Source: Sclerurus mexicanus
Lineage: Eukaryota > Chordata > Aves > Passeriformes > Furnariidae
Length of the DNA stretch: 64,000 nucleotides
NCBI GenBank assembly: GCA_013396755.1
Contig: VWZF01001843.1
Coordinates: 124,001-188,000 of the forward strand
Direction: 5' to 3'
The notes under the pieces were generated by a model. The model saw only the letters and a list, made by a program, of their open reading frames with translations, ran no database searches and was not told where the DNA came from. Within the stretch, counting starts at the first letter, position 1; each line of letters opens with the position of its first letter. The position numbers were made by a program, and so were the translations under genes. Shown here one piece after another: positions 41,321 to 51,161 of this stretch.

Positions 41321-44300
41321 CTACCACTTGACTGGCCTTTGCCCTCGTGATTGCTGTGTCCTCACGTAAGTGTCATACAGTTCTCTGAGATGCCACAGCA
41401 GCTCCTCTAAGTTGTCTCCTGTCAGCGCAGACAACGCAATGACCCGCTCAGCCACCTGCTCTTTGAGGAGTGGCAGATTGATCCTGGACTCAGCAAGGTC
41501 AATCTTATTCCCAACGACAACACAAGGCCTCTCAGACAATCCTTTTTCATATTGTTCCAGTTCATATTTCAAGTCTTGCAGCTGAATCCATGGCTGAGGC
41601 ACAGAGAGATCCACCACGTACAGGAGGAAGCGGCAGCGCTCGATGTGCTTCAGGAAGGCCACTCCGAGGCCCCGGTTTTGATGAGCACCTTTGATCAGGC
41701 CAGGAATGTCAGCAACTACAATGAGAGAAATTCCACAGTGAATCCAACATGTCCAATTAAAAAAAACCCAAATAAATCCCCCTGGTCTTTTACCACCAAT
41801 GCAAACGTTTGACACTTATGTCTCAGTGCATCAATATTAAAGCACACCCTATGTTAAGTTTGCTGCTATTATCTTCTAAAACATGTAAATTTAGGTTATT
41901 CCAATGCAGACAGAACACAGATTGCTAGTTAGATATTAAGGGTTTTCAGTATAGTTTTGCTTGAAGTTCCTTAGAATTCTACAAGAACTGCTAAACTTAC
42001 TTCTGCAGCACCTCAAAGCATTACCCAGGTGACACAAATTGCCACCAGAGGACACAAAACATACTCCAATTCTTACCTGCTACTTGCTCATAGTCTTGAT
42101 AGTGGACGATGCCAACGTGGGGGTTTAGGGTTGTGAATGGGTAGGCAGCCACAGCTGGCTTTGCACGGGAGATGGCTCTCAGAAGTGAGGATTTGCCAGC
42201 ATTGGGAAAGCCCACCTGGAATACAAACACTTAAATTTCTTAATCGTTAAACAAATCCACAAAATTTTGCTAGACCAGATAGTTATTCTGCAGTTGTTGA
42301 GCTACAGCACAAACACTCTGCAGCAAACCATAACTTCAACAGCTCTACCAGCTGGTGTTAGAACATTTCCATACTCCAATAGGAAAAAAGCTTAAGCTCT
42401 AAGTTGACTTAACATTCATCTCTAAATAGATTTTTCATTCCAGAGGATGCTAAACTGGATCTAACAAAATCAAATGTTTACTATTTGTAAAAAGAGAAAT
42501 ACAGGGATGAAATAGAAATTATTTGAGCTTTACCAATTAAAAAAAAAACCCAAATTAATTTAGAAGAGTTCTCTATACTTTTCATCTGCAGAATCAGCAG
42601 ACAAAGCTGTTGTACATCATCAGCGATCACTGATGAATCTTGCACATTGCTTTTCTTATATATAGTATTTTAGCAGAAGTAGGATAGCAACAAGCAGCAG
42701 GAGAGTGACAGATCTGTGAATCACTTTGGACACTCTTCTTCCAACTAACAGCAAGAAAGCATTGAGCTGCATCTCTAAACAAGGAAGCCAAAGGCTAACG
42801 AAAATGTTATCACACATTATTTCTTCAGTCAGTCAACTGTCACCATACAACGACAAGGAAGTCAAGGAACCACAGCAACTCACCAATCCTGCATGAGCTG
42901 TTGTCTTGAGTTCCAGATGTAGGACCCTTTCCTGACCTGGCTCTCCTGGAGTAAATAACGTTGGAGCACGGTTTTCATTGGAAAGGAAAAAGCGATTCCC
43001 TTTCCCTCCAGCTCCTCCATAAGCTGCAACATACTCTTCACCATGCTGAGTGAGGTCAGCCACAACCTTCCCATCCTCCTTCACCAAAGTACCTACAGGG
43101 ACCTTAAAGTGGAGAGAGATGCAAGCATGAGATGGAAGCTCAAAGCCTGCAGCAGAGCCAGTGGCAGCAGATCCTTTACCAGACAATTCCAGATATGCTG
43201 CAAATCACTCCTCCATATCCTCAAGCTGAGGAATCCAAAAAGAGAATTGTATTTCATGAAGCTCGAAGAGCATTATCAGACATTTACCCTCCATTAAAGT
43301 GTTGGTAGAACCATGTATCTCCTGTAAGAAAAGAAGCCTGAGAACAGTAGCAAGCTAAAAAGCATATTGTAGGTGTCCAGGCCAGTTGAAGAAAAGAAGT
43401 CTGCTCCTGCTTAAGAAGCTCTGTGCTCATATTGCTCTGGGTATATGAGCCTTACAAGTAAAGCAAATTGTTGTGACCAGGTGCACCTTCCAATGAAGTC
43501 TCATTTTTTATGAGCAACTTAAAGCAGGATGACCTGCCCTGTGCCAACCAGCCCCGTCCCAGCAGACAGCACACAAGGCTCCCTGTAAACACACACAGGA
43601 GATTTGCTCACAGTAAGGTTCTCCAGCTTGAAAATCAGCAGTGTACCAAACTAACACACAGCAGGCAACATTCACTCATTTACTTACTTTAACATACACA
43701 TATGCACCGTTAGCTCCGTAACAGTTTTTTCTTCCTCCTTTCCCTCCCTGAAAACCCTGATAGAAGGGGAGCACTGAAGAAAGTGATTTCATTTGCTGGT
43801 CAGCTGTAAAGCAAAATACACATATTTTGAATGCACTGTTTTGGTAAAACAGGCACAGAAGATTAACCTCCCAACTGTTCTTTCCCTTTCTGAATACTGT
43901 GTGAATGTATATCCTATTTACTGACTTAATAATAACATATCAGGGAAGACTAATGTTAATCTAAGTTGTGATGAAGTTTAACTGCCTTTACACAGGTTTA
44001 TTAACCATGCACTTAATATAGTGGTCATTTCAAAATCAACCATTACAAAATACCCCGGAAAATTAATTTGCTACATTAGCAGATTTTGCAGCAGGGTGGT
44101 GGCAGAAACAGCTTTGTTCATCTTAAAAGGAAAATTTAATCAGATCCCAGCCTTATCATAACATAGTCAGGCAGCAGCCACTAAAACATCTGCAAAATAC
44201 CTTGATTTTCACAATGCTTTCTAAGTTTGTCGGTGTCATTTGTGTCCCAGTTACCACAGCTCAGGACAAAGCTTAAAAAGCAAAGACACCTCATACAGAA

Positions 44301-44550
44301 GTAGCCATTTTAACATTTTTGGCATTTACCCTTTCTTGCCATCCATGGAGGGCTGTTAAGCAATAAGACAACATGAAACAAAACAGATTGAGTGAGTTTT
44401 ACCTTTCAAAATGACATGACCCCCATCACCTCCATTTCCACCATCAGGACCTCCAAATATTTTCCTGGGTTCACTGTAGAAGGAGTGTCCCCCTGCTCCT
44501 CCTTGTCCTCCAACCACGCGCACTTTCCGGTGATCCACGAAATACCGTGT
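41321..44550 (-). CDS. MTG2: Mitochondrial ribosome-associated GTPase 2 (Obg family), five 3' exons
   Basis: Obg/CgtA-type GTPase that acts in the mitochondrial matrix in maturation of the large mitoribosomal subunit. Coding exons, 5' to 3' on minus: 44550-44403, 43803-43688, 43102-42884, 42215-42077 and 41715-41321 (stop TAG). All junctions are GT-AG and join in frame to 338 residues. The first three exons hold the glycine-rich Obg fold (RVVGGQGGAGG, GGPDGGNGGDGG, GGAGGKGNRFF). The fourth has the P-loop GFPNAGKSS and the switch I stretch PFTTLNPHVG. The last has the G3 motif DIPG, G4 NKID and G5 SAL. The human protein is about 406 aa, so some 60-70 N-terminal residues with the targeting presequence are missing from this model; the first exon here begins at TRYFVDHRKV in phase 0. 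See the candidate upstream exon at 45554-45723. MTG2 and SS18L1 lie head-to-tail on the same strand, as in human. Confidence 0.96.
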
Positions 44551-45553
44551 CTGCAACAAGGGAGGAGTACAGTTTATCTTCCAAGGAGTTTTAGTAATAG
44601 GCAGACCTGCTGTTTTTAGTCATGCTGAGTTCCAGTCAACAGTAAAAAAAGTATCAGGACTCTGCTGCCATTCACAGGTCAACTAAATGCAGTGTATTAA
44701 TAAGGAAAAAAATCTCATTTCTGAAGTGTTTTTAAGAACCTCCTTAAAAGCAGATGCCTGAGCCTATGTTGATATAACCTAATGCAGCAGCTCAGGCACC
44801 AGAAATATAAAATTCATATTAAGGGAACTCATATCAGGAGAAGTACCCTTCTAATACAGTTATACAATGCTGACAGGTAACTCAAGACAGCTACCACACT
44901 ATAAATCAAAATCACTTCAGTAATTGCTTTCCTACTCAGGAAAAGAAAACACAAATGTATAGACTTTTTGCTTCTTTAAATTGAAATTAAATTTGCAAAA
45001 AGAACACAGTGGACACGTGGGAGGGATATTCTCACACCGATTCACTGCTTTCTATAACAGGCAATGAAATTAAGGCAAACTACAATCTTCTAACAATTAA
45101 GTATTAAAAACAAAGACAATAAAGTACTTGTAAACAGAATAAGCAAAGAAAATCTTAGTATATGCCACACCAGCTCTTCAAGGCCTAAAATAAATGTATA
45201 TCTATACCATGTAAAGAGAATTCCAAATCTTGGCTTTATTTCTGATATTAACTTAATATTTGACTTCAGCAAGCTAATTATGCTGCACCATGTCCCAGCT
45301 TTTCTGTCAGCAAAATAGGTTTGGTGGTATTTACCTATCTCCAGAAAGCGGGCTGACATTCCCAAGGGAAAGCATTAGAGAAGCACATTTATACAGGCAG
45401 GTGGAATTGTTTACACAGAGAGGTGAAAAACCACGGAAACATTCAAATTCTGGCGATTACTTAGGGGCTTTATGAGAATGGGAAATAAGGGTCATTTTAA
45501 ATAAACAGCCCAGATAGTACGTGAGGGAGAAAGTCTTATTATTGTTATTATAC

Positions 45554-45723
45554 CAAAGAGAAACTGAGAGGGAAAAAACCACCCTCAAACCCGAACTCTT
45601 GATAATTAAAGTCATGCCAAGACCACTGATGCCTTAAAAAGCCTCTTTTAGAAAAGTATTTGGCACCACCACATGGCGAGCTGGATAAATGTGGCTTTAA
45701 AACGCGAAGCGCTTTATGGATCA
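45554..45723 (-). CDS. MTG2: Candidate MTG2 presequence exon
   Basis: On the minus strand an acceptor (TTTTGTAG at 45731-45724) opens a 170-nt stretch that stays open to a moderate donor (TTTG|GTATAA at 45554). The stretch enters in phase 1 and leaves in phase 0, which is what the next exon at 44550 needs. It encodes 56 residues that are basic and Ser/Arg-rich, such as HKALRVLKPHLSSS and KYFSKRGFLR, in keeping with a mitochondrial targeting peptide, and faintly resembles the human presequence. There is no in-frame ATG inside it, so the start would lie in exon 1 near the N at 46013. The donor is weak, so this is a hypothesis. Confidence 0.35.
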
Positions 45724-45889
45724 CTACAAAACAAGCGTCTGCCCGTGCAAATACAGGAGCAGGATGCAGAATAAATTCTACGACCGTGCACCTCCTCTGA
45801 CCTGAAATGCCGCCTTGTTCGGCAGCTATTACGCACGGCTGGAAAGAGAAAGCAAACCAGCGAGAAGCAAAGCAGCATTTTAGGTTTAA

Positions 45890-46012
45890 GAAGAGGCCTT
45901 TTGCCGTCTCGGCGCTCCCGGAGGGCACAGCGGGCGGCGGAGCGGGCCGGGCCCGCGGGCCGCCCTGTCCCACTCACCAGCCGCCGCTCCGAAAGGGCTC
46001 CGCTCTGGGCCC
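45890..46012 (-). promoter_or_regulatory. MTG2: MTG2 5' end: GC-rich exon 1 with strong donor, cut by a single N
   Basis: CpG-rich sequence at the expected 5' end of MTG2. On the minus strand a good splice donor, GCTG|GTGAGTGGG, places an exon end at 45978. Only 35 bases of that exon remain before the N at 46013, after which the sequence switches abruptly to minisatellite. Transcription start and probably the ATG are therefore missing. Weak upstream context prevents calling promoter elements. Confidence 0.55.
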
Positions 46013-46013
46013 N
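46013..46013. other. Single-N join between MTG2 exon 1 and minisatellite
   Basis: An isolated N where unique GC-rich sequence meets repeat DNA. It looks like a contig join or a minimal gap, not an ambiguous base. Confidence 0.7.
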
Positions 46014-46880
46014 GAGAGTGACCCCTGAAGGTCAGTCATCCCTGAGGGTCAGTCACCCCCCGAGAGTCATCCCTGAGGGTCAGTCATCCCCTCAGGGTCA
46101 CACCCTGAGGGTCAGTCATTCCCTGAAGGTCAGTCATCCCCTAAGAGTCACCCTGAGAGTCAGTCACCTCCTGAGGGTCACCCTGAGGGTCAGTCACCTC
46201 CTGAAGGTCATCCCTTAAGAGTCGGTCACCCCCTGAGAGTGACCCCAAGAGTCACACCCTGAGGGTCAGTCACCCCTTGAGGGTCACCCTGAGGGTCAGT
46301 CACCTCCTGAAGGTCATCCCTTAAGAGTCGGTCACCCCCTGAGAGTGACCCCAAGAGTCACACCCTGAGGGTCAGTGAGTCCTTGAGGGTCACCCTGAGG
46401 GTCATCCCTAAGAGTCACCCCCTGAGAGTTATTCCCTGAGAGTTTCCCTGAAGGTCAGTCACCCCCTGAAAGTCACCCCGAGAGTCACCCCCTGAGAGTC
46501 ATCCCCTCAGGGTCACCCTGAGCGTCAGTCACCCCCTGAGGGTCACCCCCTAAGAGTCAGTCACTCCCTGAGGGTGACCCTGAGAGTCATCCCTGAGGGT
46601 CAGTCACACCCCGAGGGTCAGTCACCTCCTCAGGGTCATCCCGAGAGCCTGTCACTCCCTGAGAGTGACCCTCTGAGAATCATCCCCTCAGGGACACCCT
46701 GAGGGTCAGTCACCCCCTCAGGGTCATCCCCTGAGGGTCACTCACTCCCTGAGAGCGACCCCAAAAGTCATCCCTGAGGGTCAGTCACACCCTGAGGGTC
46801 ACCCCCTGAGGGTCAGTCATCCCCTAAGAGTCACCCCGAGAGTCACCCCCTCAGGGTCACCCCCTCAGGGTCACCCCCTT
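46014..46880. repeat. 17-18-bp minisatellite, first block
   Basis: A GC-rich array built on CCCTGAGGGTCAGTCAC-like units, with variants carrying AGAGTCA, AAGGTCA and GAGTGACC. It contains a longer period: the 106 bp starting at 46181 recur at 46287 with few changes. The block ends at TCACCCCCTTTACCTG, where unique AT-rich sequence begins. No coding potential is evident; a plus-strand frame through it simply reflects the repeat. Confidence 0.95.
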
Positions 46881-48397
46881 TACCTGTTGTTTCCATTCTG
46901 CGTGTCATAAGAAAAGTACCACCGACTCCATTTTCAGGTAATATTTAACCTAAACAATTTTCAAGCATTTTGTATTACAAAACAGAAAATGATACAATTC
47001 ATGGAAGAAGTCAAAATGCTGGCATCACTTTGTTTCCACATTAATACATAAAAATGGACAACACATTAAATAAACATTTTGTTATTAACAATTAGAAATA
47101 TTAACACCAAAAATCATGTATAAATTAGGAAATAAATGTACAAACTATTTCCAAAGTGCTCTTTCAAATACATTATATACACAACATTCACGAAGTTCTT
47201 AATGTAAGACATTTCAGATTGATGTAATGTTGCTGTTTCAGTTTAAGTGTTGTTCACGTTCTCTCCAAAGCATTTCAGCACTTTCAAAAACCACATAAAA
47301 GGCATATTTCCAAACTGGCAAAGAGCAATATTGCATTCTTCTGGCTACCTGTAATATTAATTATTATAAAGAAAACAATCTTACTTCCTTTGTGTTCCTT
47401 GCTATTTGAGAGTACTTGTTTGTATGAAAACACCAGCAGGAAAGATGAGAGAAATGAGGACTGACTGAAAAAATGTCTTCTATTTTACAAGAAATTGTTA
47501 ACATAGGAAGGGCAGTGCTTGGACAGCATTTAACAGTAAACTCTTCGGTTGTCCACTTAAAGACTTCCCTAAAAAGGAAAAAAAGTAGTGAATTGAGAGA
47601 TGTTCTGTTTTCCTTGTGGTCTTGGTTTTAAAAAATATAAAGTACTCGAAATCCCATAAATACACCAGTTTAGACAAAGAAAAGGAGAAAATCCCACAGA
47701 GAGTGTATTTACTCTAGATTGCAAATCTGTAGTTAATCTCATATGAAAAAATGCTCGTGGGGTATATTCACCCCACCTTTTTGCCTCAGAGAAATTTGGA
47801 CACAGTATTTTGTTCAACACTTACACAAGCACTTTAGAAGTGCCTTTTTTTTAGCACTTTATAAGAACATATAAAAGTGAATAGAAGTGACTTACATTGT
47901 TCATACTGATTTTTACATACCACTAGTTTTTATCTCTAAATTCTCCCTCTATAGGTATTCTCTCACTGGTTGACCCCATTAATAGCTCCCCTCTCTATAT
48001 GCATAATAGTGTTTCACAATTAAAGCTGAATTGCTTATCTGCAATAAAGATGGATTTTTTTCTTTTACTTCTGAACTATTTCTGTCTAACTACAAGAGGA
48101 AAATAAAAGTTATGATGAGCTGTAAGAACAACAGACCAACAAATCTGACAATATTTATGGTTATAATGCTTGCTGGGAAATCTGAGCAAGGGCAGCAGCA
48201 GAACCAGAAATAAAGAAGGATGCCAGCCACCTGCTTGTGAAATTTGGTGTGAAAATGTATATGCAAGTTACAAAATTTGGAGTAGCATATTCAAGACGAG
48301 ACTTTTGCCAGATGTTTTTCTCAGCTAAGCATGATATGAAGCAATATTGATGTCGAGCAGGCTGACACTGCAGATCCCAGAGCTCCCTTCTATTTTT
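46641..48397. repeat. Tandem duplication, copy 1
   Basis: This 1757-bp stretch (minisatellite end plus 1.5 kb of AT-rich unique DNA) recurs at 48671-50427, offset by exactly 2030 bp. I noticed no mismatch when comparing the two line by line. Copy 1 stops mid-sequence at the N at 48398, whereas copy 2 continues into unique sequence leading to the SS18L1 last exon. This suggests copy 1 is a redundant contig end. Confidence 0.95.
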
Positions 48398-48398
48398 N
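48398..48398. other. Single-N join at the duplication breakpoint
   Basis: The N sits exactly where copy 1 of the duplication ends and a fresh minisatellite tract begins. This is the signature of two overlapping contigs placed end to end. Confidence 0.8.
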
Positions 48399-48910
48399 CG
48401 GTCACCCCGAGAGCCTGTCACTCCCTGAGAGTGACCCTCTGAGAATCATCCCCTCAGGGACACCCTGAGGGTCAGTCACCCCCTCACGGTCACCCCGAGA
48501 GCCTGTCACTCCCTGAGAGTGACCCTCTGAGAATCATCCCCTCAGGGACACCCTGAGGGTCAGTCACCCCCTCACGGTCACCCCGAGAGCCTGTCACTCC
48601 CTGAGAGTGACCCTCTGAGAATCATCCCCTCAGGGACACCCTGAGGGTCAGTCACCCCCTCACGGTCACCCCGAGAGCCTGTCACTCCCTGAGAGTGACC
48701 CTCTGAGAATCATCCCCTCAGGGACACCCTGAGGGTCAGTCACCCCCTCAGGGTCATCCCCTGAGGGTCACTCACTCCCTGAGAGCGACCCCAAAAGTCA
48801 TCCCTGAGGGTCAGTCACACCCTGAGGGTCACCCCCTGAGGGTCAGTCATCCCCTAAGAGTCACCCCGAGAGTCACCCCCTCAGGGTCACCCCCTCAGGG
48901 TCACCCCCTT
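48399..48910. repeat. Minisatellite second block with 88-bp higher-order repeat
   Basis: The sequence starting CGGTCACCCCGAGAGCC recurs at 48399, 48487, 48575 and 48663, giving an exact 88-bp period over four units that look identical. Each is about five basic 17-18-bp units. Copy 1 of the duplication has only one such unit (about 46633-46720). After 48750 the block matches the end of the first minisatellite block. Confidence 0.95.
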
Positions 48911-50427
48911 TACCTGTTGTTTCCATTCTGCGTGTCATAAGAAAAGTACCACCGACTCCATTTTCAGGTAATATTTAACCTAAACAATTTTCAAGCATTT
49001 TGTATTACAAAACAGAAAATGATACAATTCATGGAAGAAGTCAAAATGCTGGCATCACTTTGTTTCCACATTAATACATAAAAATGGACAACACATTAAA
49101 TAAACATTTTGTTATTAACAATTAGAAATATTAACACCAAAAATCATGTATAAATTAGGAAATAAATGTACAAACTATTTCCAAAGTGCTCTTTCAAATA
49201 CATTATATACACAACATTCACGAAGTTCTTAATGTAAGACATTTCAGATTGATGTAATGTTGCTGTTTCAGTTTAAGTGTTGTTCACGTTCTCTCCAAAG
49301 CATTTCAGCACTTTCAAAAACCACATAAAAGGCATATTTCCAAACTGGCAAAGAGCAATATTGCATTCTTCTGGCTACCTGTAATATTAATTATTATAAA
49401 GAAAACAATCTTACTTCCTTTGTGTTCCTTGCTATTTGAGAGTACTTGTTTGTATGAAAACACCAGCAGGAAAGATGAGAGAAATGAGGACTGACTGAAA
49501 AAATGTCTTCTATTTTACAAGAAATTGTTAACATAGGAAGGGCAGTGCTTGGACAGCATTTAACAGTAAACTCTTCGGTTGTCCACTTAAAGACTTCCCT
49601 AAAAAGGAAAAAAAGTAGTGAATTGAGAGATGTTCTGTTTTCCTTGTGGTCTTGGTTTTAAAAAATATAAAGTACTCGAAATCCCATAAATACACCAGTT
49701 TAGACAAAGAAAAGGAGAAAATCCCACAGAGAGTGTATTTACTCTAGATTGCAAATCTGTAGTTAATCTCATATGAAAAAATGCTCGTGGGGTATATTCA
49801 CCCCACCTTTTTGCCTCAGAGAAATTTGGACACAGTATTTTGTTCAACACTTACACAAGCACTTTAGAAGTGCCTTTTTTTTAGCACTTTATAAGAACAT
49901 ATAAAAGTGAATAGAAGTGACTTACATTGTTCATACTGATTTTTACATACCACTAGTTTTTATCTCTAAATTCTCCCTCTATAGGTATTCTCTCACTGGT
50001 TGACCCCATTAATAGCTCCCCTCTCTATATGCATAATAGTGTTTCACAATTAAAGCTGAATTGCTTATCTGCAATAAAGATGGATTTTTTTCTTTTACTT
50101 CTGAACTATTTCTGTCTAACTACAAGAGGAAAATAAAAGTTATGATGAGCTGTAAGAACAACAGACCAACAAATCTGACAATATTTATGGTTATAATGCT
50201 TGCTGGGAAATCTGAGCAAGGGCAGCAGCAGAACCAGAAATAAAGAAGGATGCCAGCCACCTGCTTGTGAAATTTGGTGTGAAAATGTATATGCAAGTTA
50301 CAAAATTTGGAGTAGCATATTCAAGACGAGACTTTTGCCAGATGTTTTTCTCAGCTAAGCATGATATGAAGCAATATTGATGTCGAGCAGGCTGACACTG
50401 CAGATCCCAGAGCTCCCTTCTATTTTT
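48671..50427. repeat. Tandem duplication, copy 2
   Basis: Apparently identical to 46641-48397. Its unique part (48911-50427) is AT-rich and lies 0.7 to 2.3 kb past the SS18L1 stop on the minus strand, so it may be SS18L1 3' UTR or flanking DNA. The paired 83-codon minus frames at 47569-47820 and 49599-49850 are simply copies of each other and have no recognisable product. Confidence 0.95.
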
Positions 50428-50610
50428 CTTTCCACAACAGAAATACTTCTGTTTACATGGACATGTAAAAGGTGCCTCTAGTGATCAGCATTTCCACAAT
50501 TACAGGTTTGCATCCTCTTTCTGTACCTTTTACAACAGAAATGTGGACTTACGCAGATTACTGAATTATAACATTTGGGTAGGTAGGTATTACAGAAATT
50601 GCAGTTAAAT

Positions 50611-50616
50611 TTTATT
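50611..50616 (-). terminator. SS18L1: Candidate SS18L1 poly(A) signal
   Basis: AATAAA on minus (TTTATT on plus), about 550 bp past the stop and before the duplicated block. Mammalian SS18L1 has a longer 3' UTR, so a more distal site inside the duplicated DNA is equally possible. Confidence 0.3.
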
Positions 50617-51161
50617 TTTATCAGATAACATAGATCTCTATAAAAGGAATGTATCCATCCCCTTGTTCTTAAGAAGTAAAGTTAAGAGCCATGGATTTTG
50701 GAGGCTGGCAGGTAATCTTCAATGCATTCAGTTAGAAAAAGATCAATAACCTACCGCAGGGAACTTCCCTGGACTGAGATGTGAGTGATGGGCTTTGTAC
50801 TGAGCCAGCCTGCAGAACAACCTGGCTGTCTTCCAGAACAGGGCACAACTGTGATCAAATGATCCTAAAGCTATTTAGAAACATCAAGAATGGGGCAAGG
50901 GGGGGGGAAATGGAAAACTTCTGCATTGTATCAACATACAGTACTATACACAGCACCAAATATCAAACCATTAAAGCATTGTCTTGTTACCAGTAGTGCA
51001 CTGCTTCATATCCAGCATGAAATGAACACTGTTCACATACAGACGCTGCTTTGTGCTAAGGGGTAACCAACATATTACAATTAATCAAAACTGCCTGTAC
51101 ATCCAGTTCAAAAGATGGAGAAGATACTATTGAAATAAATCTGACACGGCATCGTATTCCT

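Noticed and set aside
45714..45977. MTG2 start at 45977 or 45973
   Set aside because: Those frames begin with GTG, not ATG, and the GTG is part of the splice donor GTGAGT.
46014..48910. CRISPR-like array or coding repeat
   Set aside because: Units are contiguous with no unique spacers, and the genome is vertebrate; this is a minisatellite.
47569..49850. Two identical 83-codon minus frames (47569-47820, 49599-49850) as a duplicated gene
   Set aside because: They sit in duplicated AT-rich, probably 3' UTR DNA; identity follows from the duplication and no product is recognisable.
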